From positions 1,264,529 through 1,328,528 of the forward strand of contig RPFO01000015.1 of assembly GCA_009746045.1 (NCBI GenBank): a stretch of 64,000 nt of DNA, given 5' to 3'. The stretch's first letter is position 1, and each line of letters opens with the position of its first letter. The translations under genes and the position numbers were made by a program. The notes beneath the pieces were generated by a model. That model was given only the letters and a program-made list of their open reading frames with translations, made no database searches and was not told the DNA's origin. Source of the DNA: Mesostigma viride (lineage: Eukaryota; Streptophyta; Mesostigmatophyceae; Mesostigmatales; Mesostigmataceae). Below are positions 11,884 through 24,233 of this stretch, one piece after another.

Positions 11884-12228
11884 GTGGGAGGCTTAACAAT
11901 ACTGCTCGAAATGATGCACGAACGTGGCCATACGGTCCATTTTACTCGAGGCCGCCATGGTCGTGCATTCGTGAAAATTCCTCGTCCCGTTGCACGAAAG
12001 TGGCCAAAATAGGTACTTTTCCACCTCACGTATTTTTCAGTAACCGTCGACCCCTGTCGACCCCAACGGGTCAGGACGCTCAGCACATGTACCAGATTCG
12101 CGCCACTGGGGCCGGACGACCCGTAGGACCGGTCCTTCCCGCCAAAATACCGTACTTTGTGAGATCTTGGTAAAAAAGGCCTCAATTGAGCCAAAAGGCC
12201 TCAATTGAGGCCTCTGGACACTGAGACA

Positions 12229-13010
12229 ATAGTATCATGGAATGTACGCGGTCTCAATAGCTATAGTACGAACTGCTACTGGCATACCCAATACTACTCG
12301 TATCAAGCAATTATCTCTGCACCTCGCATCATTACTACAGGGCTACGGCGGCCCAGCCCATGAGATCTAGCTGGGCCTGCAAGAGCATGAAATTCAAGGC
12401 CCGGGGGTCACGGCCAACAAAGCAGTGAGAGCACTAGCTCCTAATAGTGAGAGTCGCTGGGCCTGGGCGCGAGGAACCCAGGGGGGCACAGCTTTGATTC
12501 AATACCGTAAAACGGCTTCCTCACACCTCACCTGCCACACTTGGTCCCAACCGGTAGATACGGCGGTGGCTCAATGGCAAGGCCGCTGGGTACGACAGCA
12601 CATCACCTGGGGTAGCAAGCAGGGGTACCTTCTCTCAATCTACGCCCCAACCGACCCGACTGAACAACATAATTTTTTCAAAGACATGTTTCAGATGATC
12701 CACGCCATTATTTCCCACGGCCTGGAGGTCATATTGATGGGTGATTTCAATCTAGACATGGCGGCGCACCCTCAATCACGTACAAACCCCTTTCACGAAC
12801 AGCTACTAGAGCTTAACCTACACGACCTACTGCGCTCCAGGGACAACGACCACACTTGGCTTGCAACACGCGACGGTCACCGCATCACACGCCGTCTAGA
12901 CAGAATCTATGCCACGCACGCTTGGGCGGACCTTGTATGTCATGCTAGGGTAGATCGCTCTATCACTTTTTCGGACCACTACCCTTGTATTATAACCTTA
13001 AGGCAAAAAT
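12229..13010 (+). pseudogene. LINE ORF2 fragment: apurinic-type endonuclease domain
   Basis: The opening phrase IVSWNVRGLNS (12229, frame 1) is the typical start of a LINE endonuclease. From about 12371 the coding frame shifts by one: LGLQEHE, then YAPTDPTEQHNFF, ILMGDFNLD (catalytic DFN), RRLDRIYA and SDHYP (catalytic DH) run on to about 13000. The domain is therefore nearly complete but frameshifted between 12260 and 12370. No RT follows, so the copy is truncated after the endonuclease. It probably belongs to the same LINE as ORF1 at 6933 because strand and order agree. Confidence 0.75.
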
Positions 13011-13102
13011 ATGTACATGAATGCATGCTAAATGGTTACAACATCCATCCAATTCAATCAGGCAAAACTGCCATAAAGAAACACTACAAGTCTTCTCAAT
13101 AA

Positions 13103-13446
13103 ATGCTTGCACGGGGCATGCACACACCGGAAAATGAGCACGATCGACTAAGAGAGAGGAATATTTCCATAAGAGGAGAGATAGACAGCGCATCTTTGCC
13201 TTCCCCTGCAAAGATAGGAAGCACGCCAAGGCGGTATAAGGCATCAATGCCTATACGCTGAAAGCATCAAGAACTTGCCACACATGGGCACAGTTGAGAA
13301 AGGCGTATGTCTCCCACTACACAGTGGCCGGGCCCACCCGTACTGCCGGGCATAATAACACTTAGGCGATATCAACGGCCATGGATGTTGTTGGCACGGA
13401 TGAGGCACCCCGTGCCTTCTTCTGAGCATCCACGTGCTTCAAAATC
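13103..13446. other. No gene seen
   Basis: This lies between the LINE fragment and the stop codon of the transposase C-terminal exon. It is probably the 3' end of the DNA transposon. I could not identify a terminal inverted repeat by eye. Confidence 0.3.
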
Positions 13447-16400
13447 CTAGTCAGCTCCGCCATTTGCTCGTGAAGAGCGGTGGGCTCGTCCCATGATGAT
13501 CGAGCTGCGGGGGAGGGTGGATGCCGTCATGGAGACCTCTTCCCACACCAGCAGGAAACTAGACTCATTGAAGTCGACACAGACGACGACCGGGGTATTG
13601 ATGGCTTGCAGAAAGCCATGCTCCTGAACGGACTCCGCAGTGACCTTGCGAGTTTTGGTTGTGAACATGGACGCTGATGGCTCCCACGGCTGCAGCGAAA
13701 CGCGCCCGTCTGCTTGGATGTCTGTCACAGTGGCCGCCTGCAACCATGGGGAATTGGAGTTGCCCACCTTCACCACGAAAGAGAAGCCGTCCTTCACCGC
13801 AACCTCACGGATTACAAACACGCCAAGCTTTAGGTCCCCCGCCACGGGCGCCACCGGCTCAGCCTCCTTGCGCTTCTCTGCAGCTCTAGTGCCTTGGTTC
13901 CGTCTGGCTAGCTGGTATGCCAGCAGATCCACGAGCTGCCTTGCATGTACGGCCGCTGAATGACAAAGGAACAAGCGGTGCAAACCAACAAAGACATGAC
14001 AAGATAAGGGCACACTAGTGGTACAGTCTCTTCCGTGTGCAGTCCCTTGCCAGTTTTACCAGATGGCTATGTGACAAGTGCAAAATCCGATGAGAGAGGA
14101 AACGCAGTTTTCCAAGGAAAATGACCCCATATAATTGGCTAAATTATCCGTTCATCCCACAAGCGACTATCCACCCATTCACTAGGGTGGACTGTTCTAG
14201 TGGACAAATTGCAATTCCACTTTGAGAATACCGCAAATCTCCCTTTGCTGAGCGTATTATGCTATATGTCATGTTTACCATTGCAAATCAGCAATGACAT
14301 AACTGAACTTGGCTGAACAAATACATGAAGCAATGCCATAGATAACTTACCGTACAAGTTTTGTTTGTATAGCCGTGATTTGCCGTGCTTTAAACACGGT
14401 CACAAACGAAAGAACGCCAAACCATTATCAGCCTACGGTGTTGCCTAGGCCGAAGTGGGAATTCCTGTGAACCACGCATACAACCTGCATTGTGGCAAAA
14501 TGAAAAAGCAAGAGGCGCAGTGGCTACAATAATGACGCAGCAAGTATTTAAGTTAGTAGCTAACTAGGGCAACGAACATTTATAATGAGCCAATTTTGTA
14601 ACACTGATCAAATGCAAGCATGAGGATATGTTAGCAAGAAACAATGAGGCATGCTTTGGCGGATGATAAATCAGTAATTGATAGCATACAATGCCCAGTG
14701 ATACTCACCACTTGTCTCAGGAACGGCAGCCTCAGCGTATGCTGCGTCGTCTACCTGGTCATGCTCAGGGTTGGCATCCTCCTCATCCGGCCTTGGCTCA
14801 GTCAGGCTCGGAGCCGTCTGGGACAACCTCAAAGAGGCCAGTGGCTTGGCTCGGGAAGAGCTGTTGCGCATCATAGAGAGCTTGTGCCTCGGTGATGGTG
14901 CCCGGGGTAAAGGCATGCGATATGGTGGTCTTCGCCCAGCCCTCCACCCGTGCATCCTTGGCATCAGCAAACTCTTGGAGAACAACGTGGAGCCACTCGA
15001 GGAAGGGCCCCTTGAGCGCTGTCAGCGTGAGGTCCAGCTTTACATCTTCCACCGCCACCCCCTTCTGCATTTGCTCCGTGAAGAGCGACTGCACGTGCTC
15101 GCCTAGCTGCCAGCTTACGCAGCTTGGGCTTGATGATTCCGCCGCCATCCACGTCAGCCTTCTGGCACTTCCCCGTGCACCGTGGGGGGATGTACACGAG
15201 GGTAAGCCAGCCGTACCTCGCCTTCACTGCGTTGCGGAATGTGTCAAGCATCTGCGTGGGCCAGCAGTCAAGGATGACGATCGCCGGGTGGTATGACATC
15301 AAGCCCAGCCTGCTTTTCTCGTCAAGCAAATAGGGCACGATGATGCCCTCGATCAGCTGCATGTTGGTCTCGATGTTGGCCCAGTGATTTGGGCTGCAGG
15401 CGTACGTGAACTTCATCCCCGGATGCTCGCTCTGGAGGCGCTCCCGCAGCTCCCGGTTAGGCAGGCATGCCTCGGTCTTCCCTTGCCAGATGGTCTGGAA
15501 ACCCACCGTCGTGCTTGGCATTGCCTCGACCAGCACACCAGTCACCTGGCGCTTGTCGTCGAGGCCGACCAAAGGCACCTCCTGTGCCCCCCTCAGGGCG
15601 AACGTGGTGCCTTTTGTCGGCAAAATCTGGAGGCTGATGTGGTCGAATGCCACCACGAGGGTCTGGGGGATCTGCATGGATGGTGGCGCACAACCATGCG
15701 ATGCGGAGGACCATCAACCGAATCTGTGCCTCCCAATCCGCGGGCTCCGTGCGAGTTGACTTCCCCTTCCGTGTCACGTACCCGAGCGAAGCTAGAAACA
15801 CTAGCGTCCACCGCTCCGAGACCTCGAATGATCGGCTCACTAGCAACTCTGGTTGTGTCGCCATGATGATGGCCCGGAAAATGCTAGCCATGATTGTGGC
15901 CGACATGGGCAGGCCCAGCTTGGACTGCGCCTTCACGGCATCGTGCAGCTTCTCATGAACGCGAGCACCCATCTGCACCGCTGGCTCCCGGCCACTCCCT
16001 TCCTGCTTCTTCTTCCCCTCCTTCCACGCCTCCTGGACGACGCCACGCACGGATGAACATAAGAGGGCGGGGACGGGGGGGAGGCGGGCGGCGGCGAGAC
16101 CGAGCTTTGAAGCTCTTCCCTTCAATGCAAAAACCGTGGGGCAGAAATGCATGTAACATGCGTTTCCAAAACGTTTCCCGAATTGCCCTGCGGCTTTGCG
16201 AAAAGCTGCGCCGGTAAAGGTGCCGGGGACATGTTCCAAGGGTACTACCCGCCAATCCCACCACCCGTATTGGGCCATGGCGCCATGTGGGGGGGTGTCG
16301 TCGTTGGCGGCAGGGCGGCCAATATGAAGGCGGCGTGCCGCTCGGACATGTTCCTGAAAACGCGTCCAGGCATCCCGTTGCGTCGACGTATCTGGCCAAC
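13447..16400 (-). pseudogene. DDE_1-like (pogo/CENP-B-type) transposase, frameshifted, with spliced C-terminal exon
   Basis: Reading the minus strand, a helix-turn-helix-like segment (SRSFEVSERWTLVFLASLGY, near 15800) precedes the catalytic core. The core shows D in VVAFDHISLQILPTKGTTF, D in IVILDCWPTQ and D in KADVDGGGIIKPK, with 37 residues between the last two, plus the family phrase IPPRCTGKCQ. The reading frame changes near 15680 and near 15110, and a TGA interrupts it at about 14798, so the copy is dead. The exon ends at 14709 with donor GTGAGTAT. A matching acceptor (CATTCAG) at 13958-13956 leads in phase into a C-terminal exon at 13955-13447 (AVHARQLVDLLAYQLARRNQ). The core fits pfam-type DDE_1 endonucleases; the exact superfamily is not certain. 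Confidence 0.6.
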
Positions 16401-16728
16401 GTAGATACGCTGTCAGAGGGTACCTGCGGTTGTAAATGGCATAAATGACGCGACGGGTGCTTTCGGGGTGTGGGCGAGTGGAGTTGCATGGTAAGCGACA
16501 AATGCGTGCGCTGTAAGCGCCGGAGGCGACGCAGAGTATGGTCATCCTTGCAGTGATGGTTGTGGCGCGTGTTGATGCGACAACGCGCCAGCCATGCATT
16601 CCTCTGACTGAGGAGAAACGATAGGGGAACTGCCTGGAAATAGCAGTGTACTTCCGGTAATCAATGCCACTTGATTGCCGTATTCTGTGGAGGGTAAGAG
16701 CATGCCAGAAAGTCATAAGGTGTTTCAT

Positions 16729-18230
16729 GATGATTCAGATGCACTGAGAGCTAAGACATCAAACAGAACCAGAGCGGAGCATATTGAGGTAAGTCAATAT
16801 TCACTGCGTAACACCCGTTACGCGATAGCGGTGGTCCATGATGCATCTCCCCGGGGCAGGATGTGGCTAACAACACAGCTGAACGGACTCGGAACATGTG
16901 GATTCCCAGTGGGGGGGGCTTCCAATTGTCATACTTGACACCTCTTTCCTGTAACGAAAAGATTTCCCTTCTTCATGTTCCAGATGAGTCACCGTGTCCT
17001 GCCTTTGTGTTTTTTTGGCGTTTGTAAAGAGATATGGGAGGGTGAACAAAAGCAAAGGCTGATGTTGCCGTGTGGGGGGGCTGATCCTTGGTTAGTCTCT
17101 CAAGTGCCCACAGAAAAACACAAGAGTAGCACACACAGCGCGCAGCCCAGCCTAGCTCCCTCAGTAAGAGTAAAAGAAAAAGGACAAGAACAGCAAAACA
17201 AGAAAAAGAAAAAGAAAAAGAACAAAACACAGACACGTAGTGCAATGTGAGCGGAATGATGGAGGAAGGTGAGAGGGGGACATCGTATTGAATGTGTAGG
17301 CATTGAGGCAGCCGAAGCATTCCATCCCCGGGTACATTCGTGGCTTTCAAAAAAGCCACAACCTGCGTGGAAGAGGAAAATGCAGGAACGATGAGTATGA
17401 TCCTGAAAACGAGGTTGAGGAAACGCGGAGAGGAAGTGCCGGCCGCTGAAACGATTCCGATGGAACTATGGGTTTCGCCGACATGAGGCGGTGCAGCTGA
17501 CTATCTCTATGGTGTCGTGTGTGACCGGGAGTGCAGTTGCAATAATGTGTTTTGGATACCAACGCTCTTCGTCGAGAGGCAAGTGCTTTGGTGCTACGCA
17601 GAGAAACACGCAGGCGGCTACCTCGTCCGCCGTCACGTTGCATTTATTTCTCATTAACTTATCATCGTGCATTGGACTTGCTTAACATAGTCCGAGATTC
17701 CTCGGCGCGACGCTAGATGCCGTTCACAAGATTCCGACGCAGCAAAGATGCTGACGGCGCGGCGTCCACACTAGGATTTATGGTACTGAGTAGAACTACA
17801 CAGTACAACTCCGACTTCTTTTTCTTTGTGAGTCGGTACGGACAGGGATGTACTCAAGATGATCGGTACGGCCGCATCCCAGTCACCGACTTCACAATCC
17901 TAGTAGTGGCAAAGTCTTGTTGGGAAACAACACCAACAAGCATAGCGGTCGCATGAACATGGTATGCATGTGCAAGACACACATCATGATGGCAAGTCAT
18001 TTATTCATCGTACCACACTGGGGAAACCCGGAAACAGAGTATGCCGGCCACCGCCAAGCATCAACGGGTGAAAACCCAGACAAGAGCCCATTACATATAG
18101 TATGCAACTCTCCCGCAGAGAGAAGCATCAAGGCCATGGTCAATGCCAATTTTAAATAGGAAATTCAGAAAAGAGTGAGAACACACATCAGTCAGGGCAA
18201 GATGTAACCCTGAAATCAGACAGGGACAAT
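16729..18230. other. Spacer; no gene recognised
   Basis: Only short ORFs are present. An A-rich stretch with AAAGAAAAAG words lies at 17170-17230. The part next to 18231 is presumably the 3' untranslated end and LTR remnant of the retroelement fragment, but I found no second copy in the window to define an LTR. Confidence 0.35.
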
Positions 18231-19802
18231 TTAAAGTGTCGCCTGAACTAGAGGAAGCTTGTCATACTGAGGCCTAGCCTTGGCATACAGCTTGGTCAAA
18301 GCATCTGAAATGTTATCATTGTCGCGAACATGGTACAGCGAAACAGCATCACTATATTCTTTGGCACGAAGGAAGTCGAGCTTGCGCGTGCGCGCATAAG
18401 GATCAGCCAAAAAGTCAATCAGCGACTGCGAATCCGTGAAGATGGTGGTATCAACCTGTGGAATGACACGGCAAAACTTCAAACACCACCGAAGAACCGC
18501 ACGGAAATACATCAACTCCTCAGCAGTCTCGCAGAAGGCACGAGCCTCTGCATTGTCACTACCCACATCATACACCCGCCGATGTAAGCGAGAAAACCAC
18601 GCAAAGGGTGAAGGGGAAGATTCAGGGACATGGACAGTGGCAGAATTACTCAAAAGCACCACAGCGGCACAGCGCCCACGGAGCTTAGAGATATTAGCAC
18701 TATCCAAACTGCTATCACAATACGCGGACAAGTGAATAGGCCGCTCATAGTCCACCCCATGTAAGACCAACCCAGGGGAGGCAGAAATGTACTTACACAT
18801 GACATTGCGGGAAAGAGAGCACATCAAGTCATCTGGCAACCGAGCAAGCACCGCCAAGTCAGGGGAAACGGTAGAGACCAGCCAGTTCAGCTTACCCCGC
18901 AGAGAACCACACTCAGCAGGCTGAATATACTGACTAGTAAGGGATGAAATCTGAGTGATGAGCTCCTGAACATAGTCCCCCGCTGCACGCAGCGTCATCA
19001 CATATCTGCCAGAGGCATCCTTGGTGAGCATAGTGTCGACGCCACAGATCTTGACATACTTGTCCAAGACGCGGCGAATGACCTTGCCGACCGGGAAGTG
19101 CTGAGCAACAGTGGCACAAAACCAGTCTAGCCACGGTGTGGGGCCCATGCAGTCCACATCATCGACATGAATGAACACAAAAACTGGCTGCCCCTCCCAT
19201 GAGCCAACAAACAGAGAGGGGTCCAGGTCATGATAGTACATGTGCATCACATCAAGCAAAAGACGCTCGAGGCAAAGGCGCCAAATCCGAGGACCTGTCA
19301 CAGTACCGTCAACACCCTTCAAGAGACGGAGAAACTTCTTGCCCATGATAGGCTGCCACAAGGGAGGACAGCGCACATACAAGCGGGTCGTGCCAGCCCA
19401 CGCATTCTCAGCGAGCTTGGGATCACCATTCAAAAAAGCTTTGCTGAAATCCATGAGGGCTGACTCATACGGAAGTCCCTTGTTGAGCTGGCCTAGGTAG
19501 AAGGACAGGACCATGCGCCAATTATCCTTGATCAACCCAGGTGCTGAGATGGCATTGTCCGGAAGATCACTAGTACCTGAAAATTCTAGGACCACCGGGC
19601 GAACAAAAGGCACCCTAGTTGTTGTGTCAGGCACCAACTTACGCTCCAAAGTCCACTTGTGGCGCAAAAGGCGAGCACCACTGGGCACTTCATCAACCGG
19701 TTCAACAGCACGGTATGCAAGCCACCTTTCACCTGACGCAATAATGGCCTTAGTCCACCCATCTAGCCCCTCCTCCGTTTGACACTCCACATCAGCATCA
19801 TC
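18231..19802 (-). pseudogene. Copia-like reverse transcriptase/RNase H, 5'-truncated element (D)
   Basis: An uninterrupted ORF of about 520 residues without an ATG near its start. RT begins at TEEGLDGWTKAI, with catalytic D114 in LMDFSKAFLNGDP and the HVDD box at 208-211 (FIHVDDVD). RNase H residues follow: D359 (CDSSLDS), E415 (SDNAEARAF), D453 (FTDSQS) and D496 (VRDNDNISDALTK). It resembles the RT-RNase H half of element A (DSSMD, SDVAECRAI, LTDSMG, ENPADALTK) and belongs to the same broad clade, but it keeps VDD where A has GDD. No gag, integrase or protease precedes it: a stop lies just upstream, then an unrelated ORF ending YWLKR. The fragment has a truncated 5' end but a well-preserved reading frame. 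Confidence 0.8.
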
Positions 19803-21050
19803 TCTTCAGCCAATACTGGATGTGGTTGGCTGTCAAACGACCAAAGGGAGTGTTGGGGAACTCCCTCTGGAAAAACTCGGCTGTGCGTGCATTAACCTGG
19901 CCGAGTTCCTTATGCTTGTGCATGACGAGGCTGATCTCCAAGGGGTCCCAGTTGTGCCTGGGGAAGCATAGTAATGGCAGAAAAAACACACCCATGCCCA
20001 AACATTCAAGTCAGAACTAATGTGTTGAACCAATGTCGATCAACGATTAGGCAGCATACTCTATGATTGATCACATGCGCAAAAATCAACATTCCACATG
20101 CCGCCCATGCATAAGCAGTGCCAAGTGGACAATATCACAATATTGACAACATTATTTCTAACATCAGCTTGATATCCGTTCAGTTGTCAGCCATCCAATG
20201 CCAATTAGACAACTGTCAGCACCCGTGCTCGATAAAATGAAGATGAAAAATGCAAAAATATCAAGCATGGCAGGCACAACAAGAGACAAACCTCTCTGCA
20301 GCTGCTGGCTCTCCATCCACATCCGGCAGGCCTACATGTGGCCGCTCAGTTTCGGGCGTCCAGTCGTCGTCTTCAAGCCACGCTGCCATGGCTGGATGCA
20401 GCTCTTGGTCTCCCGCGGTCTTGTGGGGACGATAAGCCGCAGCCCACCAGTTAGCCAACGGCCTGTCCAACCTTACCCGCAGAAGTGTCCCCCCCTGGAC
20501 GGCCTTGGCAGGAGGACGTCCGGGCCGTGGCTTGCACAGGATAGGGTATTTCGCAGTGGAACGCTCAGGCTTGAGAATTGTCGCCAGCATCCGCTCCCAC
20601 GTCCGCCGAGCGTAAAGCGACCGTCGGCGAGGCGACAGAAGCTGGGGGGCTGGCCGGTTAACGATGGGGTCTTGGTTCGAACCGGCTGCACTTCCCAACT
20701 TCCGGAAGCCGAGCGACAGCAAGGTGGTTTGCTTGCTTCCGCTCAGCCTCAGCTGGGCTGCGTGCATTGCTGTCGGCGTGGGTACAGGGCGAGGACTCCG
20801 GCTCAGCGGCGGCAACTTTGCCGCCCAGACCGGGTTTAAATCCCACGGTGCCAGGCGTGCCAGGAGGCGGGGATGATGGAGTCTCTGGTGATGAAGGTGG
20901 GGTCGGATGAGCACGCGGCGATGGCGATGAAGGTGGCGACCAATATGCGGGTTGCGGGGAAGGCTGCGCAAACGACGGGCTCGGCCCATGACTATGTTCG
21001 CCTGCACCTACGTCGTTGTCCATCATCAGTGATGCGCCACTCACGAGCAA
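19798..21050 (-). CDS. Possible multi-exon gene with Pro-rich, AT-hook and HTH-like parts (uncertain)
   Basis: Three minus-strand pieces may belong together. The first is a Pro/Ser-rich opening from an ATG at 21050. The second is a basic segment at about 20640-20290 with an AT-hook-like core (KPRPGRPP) and a plausible donor GTTTGTC. The third is an exon after the acceptor TTCCCCAG near 19970, reading HNWDPLEISLVMHKHKELGQ and ending FGRLTANHIQYWLKR, stop. The last piece looks like a small helical DNA-binding module. A change of frame near 20680 needs an intron or marks decay. It abuts the 5' end of retroelement fragment D. It could be the DNA-binding half of a DNA transposon whose catalytic part was lost. 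Function unknown. Confidence 0.25.
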
Positions 21051-23861
21051 TAGGGATATTGCGTAAGACTCACGATCACGGGTGTTACGTCGCGTAACTT
21101 TTGTTGTTGTTACGGACGTAAATTAGGTCCTTTGTTGCCTCAGCCATTCCGGAGCAGTTCGCTGACTTTCCTAGGCTTACGTGTAGTTAGGACCTTTTGG
21201 CCGGTCGGTACCGGGCCTTGTGACGTGGCAAGTGTACAGTATGGTGGTTCGGTGCAGTCGCGCCGCGCTGCGTACTTTAGTAGTGGTCCTTTTATCCTGC
21301 GTGTGAACCTTGTGGACGTGCGTTGGTCCTGTAGGCGAGGGTCGATGTCGGCTCGAGCATACACGCCTGTCGGCGATCATTTATGCAGCAGTTGTCCTTC
21401 GTGAATGGCACCCGGCGTGTGTTAATGATGAATTAGCACATATTAGCTAGGGTCATGGCAGTGTAGGATTGTTTCCTTCATAGTACCCTGGTTTTATTCG
21501 GTATATGGCGTATTATAATGGAATGCATTGAGAAGCAGAGTCGTCGCGTCCTAGGTCTTATAGCCAATATAGCTCCTCACTCCTAGGTATGTGAATCCTC
21601 ACTAGTTTAGGTAAGGTTAGGCGAGGTGTTTGGGATAGAGTGGAGCCAGGGCGTAACAACTGGCTACTCTTCCAGCGTGTCCAGGGAGGCCATGACTGCA
21701 GCACTCGGCCGCTGGCAGGGGGGAGACATTCACTGCACATGTTGTAATAAGGTGAAGTTTGTGCCTCACCCCGCGCGTTCGGCCTGCGTCTCGTGGGTTT
21801 TTTCGAATTTCACGATATTTATGTTCCCCGCCTGTCCAAGGTATTTTCGAAGGTCTTATGAACTTTATATTGTATAATAGAATTATGTTTGTTTGTTTTC
21901 TCACAGGGTGACCACCCACAGCCCGCATGAGTTATAATTAATTAATTAAGGGGAGGGTCCCATAGAAATATATCAAAACTTACCCCCCCTAATAACTACA
22001 GAAATGCAACTGACAACCACTGAATGATGTTTGGGGACCATAAACATGATGTTTGGGCATGCATACCACCACTTGTTGGGGGTACTACCCCCAGCCATAC
22101 ACCGGCTATGAGCTAAAAATAGCAAAAAACGCTGTCCGGGGCACATCTTGCCCAGAACAGTGGGAGAACCAGTTGCATGAAAAAAGTAATACCCATATAA
22201 AAATATCATGGGACATGGTTTCTACCTAATTGGATCAACAAAATCAGCACATCCCTTTGAGTTATTAATTTTTGGGCCAAAAATACGCTTTTTTAGGCGG
22301 GGCGTCCCCATACACACTCATAACACATCCATTAGGCCTAAAAAGTAATAGTCAAATTCTGTCATGACCATAGAAGGCACTGTCAAAGTTTGGTGGCATT
22401 CTGAGCTCAGCTGTAGCAGTTATTAATTTTGGCAGTTGGCCACCTGTGCAGACGCTAAGGAAGGCATTAGTGAGTATTAAGGCACACTAACACTTCCTAT
22501 GCCATCCAAAAGGCTCCTGACCATGCCCAATTCGACCACAATGTACAAGGAGGTGGCTGGGCACGTCATGTGCCCTTGCCTTACCTCGACACGGGCAACA
22601 TGTTGCGTGTGTGCACAACAATGAGGCAGGTAGCTCTACATGCCTAGCCGACACTTCTAAAGCATATTTCAGGTTTATGGTGTGGGCATCATCCCAAAAC
22701 CAAGCTCAAACACACCCTAGAAAGCCATATCCACTAATTGCCCAACAAGGGTAACAACAGACAGTCCACAGAGAGAGCAGAATTATCATACATGCTGCTT
22801 GCCAAGGCTTCTTACCATGGTTACCTTGCCTTGCTAGCATATGAATTAGGGCTCTCCCATTTTAGTGGGAGAAAGGCCAACAAGACAACGATAACCCCTA
22901 CCTACGTGCAGTTCCACCCATGCAGTATGCCCCTCAGAAAAACCACTGCCACCTTTCTTTCCAGCGCAATTGTTTGCCAAGAAACAAACTCAAGCTTGTG
23001 AGCCTCTAACCACAATGAAGCCTCTGCTAAGAAAGGCCGCGTCAATATTCACACAAAACTGAGTGCTGTTAGCAATCTCCTTCCAAGAAACCACTCAGCA
23101 AATCCCTGACAACTTGACGATATGCCACGGTCACGCTTTGACACATCCCAGCCATGCAACGTACATAAAAACCACTGAAAGGTGCCAGGAATCTGGCGAT
23201 GCGCAGCACGGAATGGCATTATACCTGGCGCTAACTGCACGGAAAGAAGCCGAAAACTTGCGTTGATAACCCATAAAGGAAGCGAAACATTCATAGGGTC
23301 ACGTTGATCACACGATCGTACCATTACCGGAATTGTCCTTCGCCCAGCGGCGCAAGAAAGAACAACCTTCCATGGAATAATAAGACGCGCAGACTAATTT
23401 AGAGACCGCCAGCGGGCATTCTAATTTATTCCTCTCGACGAAAACATCAGATTGGACCCCCGTGGCGATGGTCATCAATAAAATCATCGACACTGCAAAA
23501 AATGCAAACTCCGCTACGAAGTAGTATCATTTACTCATCGTCTCTAAGATTCGCTCATTTTCTCTGCATTCCGCGTGCTATCTTTTTCTACTCTGCCTGA
23601 AAGCATGTCGCCATGGCCAGCTCCGGTAGGGGTGCGCGCCCCGTGCACCACTTTTTCACAGTACGGACGGGTACCACGAATTTTTCGGCGCCAAAATATT
23701 CGCGCCGGGACCGTCCCCATTATTCTTGTTTACTTGTTTGTTTAGTCTTGGTAAACCAACGCCATGGTTAATACAGCTTTCAGTCGTGTTTCAGTTGCAG
23801 TTAGATACCGTGATTAGAGTTAACAGACGTCAGCCTTCACGGTTTCCCGGTAAAAAAGTCT
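21051..23861. other. Long spacer; nothing recognised
   Basis: No ORF over 120 codons, no domain-bearing reading frame and no RNA gene seen. Local A/T-rich patches (TTAATTAATTAA at 21933) occur. This is probably old intergenic or repeat-derived sequence. Confidence 0.4.
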
Positions 23862-23973
23862 GGGGCGTTCTGGGAATCGAACCCAGGACCTCTCGCATAT
23901 TACTTACTGCGCGGAGTGCTGCAACCGGGTTATTACCCCCTAAGCGAGAATCATACCACTAGACCAAACGCCC
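23862..23973 (-). tRNA. tRNA-Pro (anticodon AGG) with a 40-base intron
   Basis: On the minus strand the 5' exon (23973-23938) begins GGGCGTTTGG and ends in the anticodon loop TTAGGG. The 3' exon (23897-23862) begins TGCGAGAGG, contains the T-arm phrase GGTTCGATTCC and ends AACGCCCC. GGGCGTT pairs with AACGCCC, and CTCGC pairs with GCGAG. The intervening 23937-23898 sits at the canonical intron site one base 3' of the anticodon. An A box (GGTCTAGTGG) and a B box are present. CCA is not encoded. Without the intron the product is 72 nt. Confidence 0.93.
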
Positions 23974-24233
23974 ACGCGTCTTGTGTGGGGTACATCCTGG
24001 AGGAATTTACTAATATATTATGACGTGGTTGTTCTCAGGGCATCTCACAACGAATCACACCGTATGGGGATGTTGTTGTTCTGGGAAAGGTGGGCGCTTA
24101 GGTTTACGCCGCCAAAATCTTGGCGTCGTAACTTAACGCGGGAACATAACCTTAAGAATCGTAACTTAACGCGGGAATGACTGTGGCTCCAGGGTGGCTC
24201 GGCCATTTTGCCAAAGCGCGCTCCAGTACAGTA

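Larger units (their letters stand above)
8684..12192. other. 3.5-kb non-LINE segment separating LINE ORF1 and ORF2
   Basis: This segment lies between the two 21-bp direct copies containing GGCCTCAATTGAGGCC. It encodes nothing recognisable: ORFs at 9651-10013 and 11593-12012 have no domain. It contains a diverged tandem duplication (8740-9360), a perfect 17-bp-stem hairpin (11847-11883), several RGGACC-type words and a GGTACC/CCGGG-rich patch near 11710-11790. It looks like an insertion into the LINE, with the direct copies as a long target duplication, but it has no diagnostic transposon protein. An alternative is that the copies are part of the LINE's own linker. Confidence 0.4.

Noticed and set aside
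23726-23962. Plus ORF containing VLGIEPRTSRILL
   Set aside because: It is the antisense of tRNA-Pro; this phrase is a well-known false translation of tRNA T-arms.
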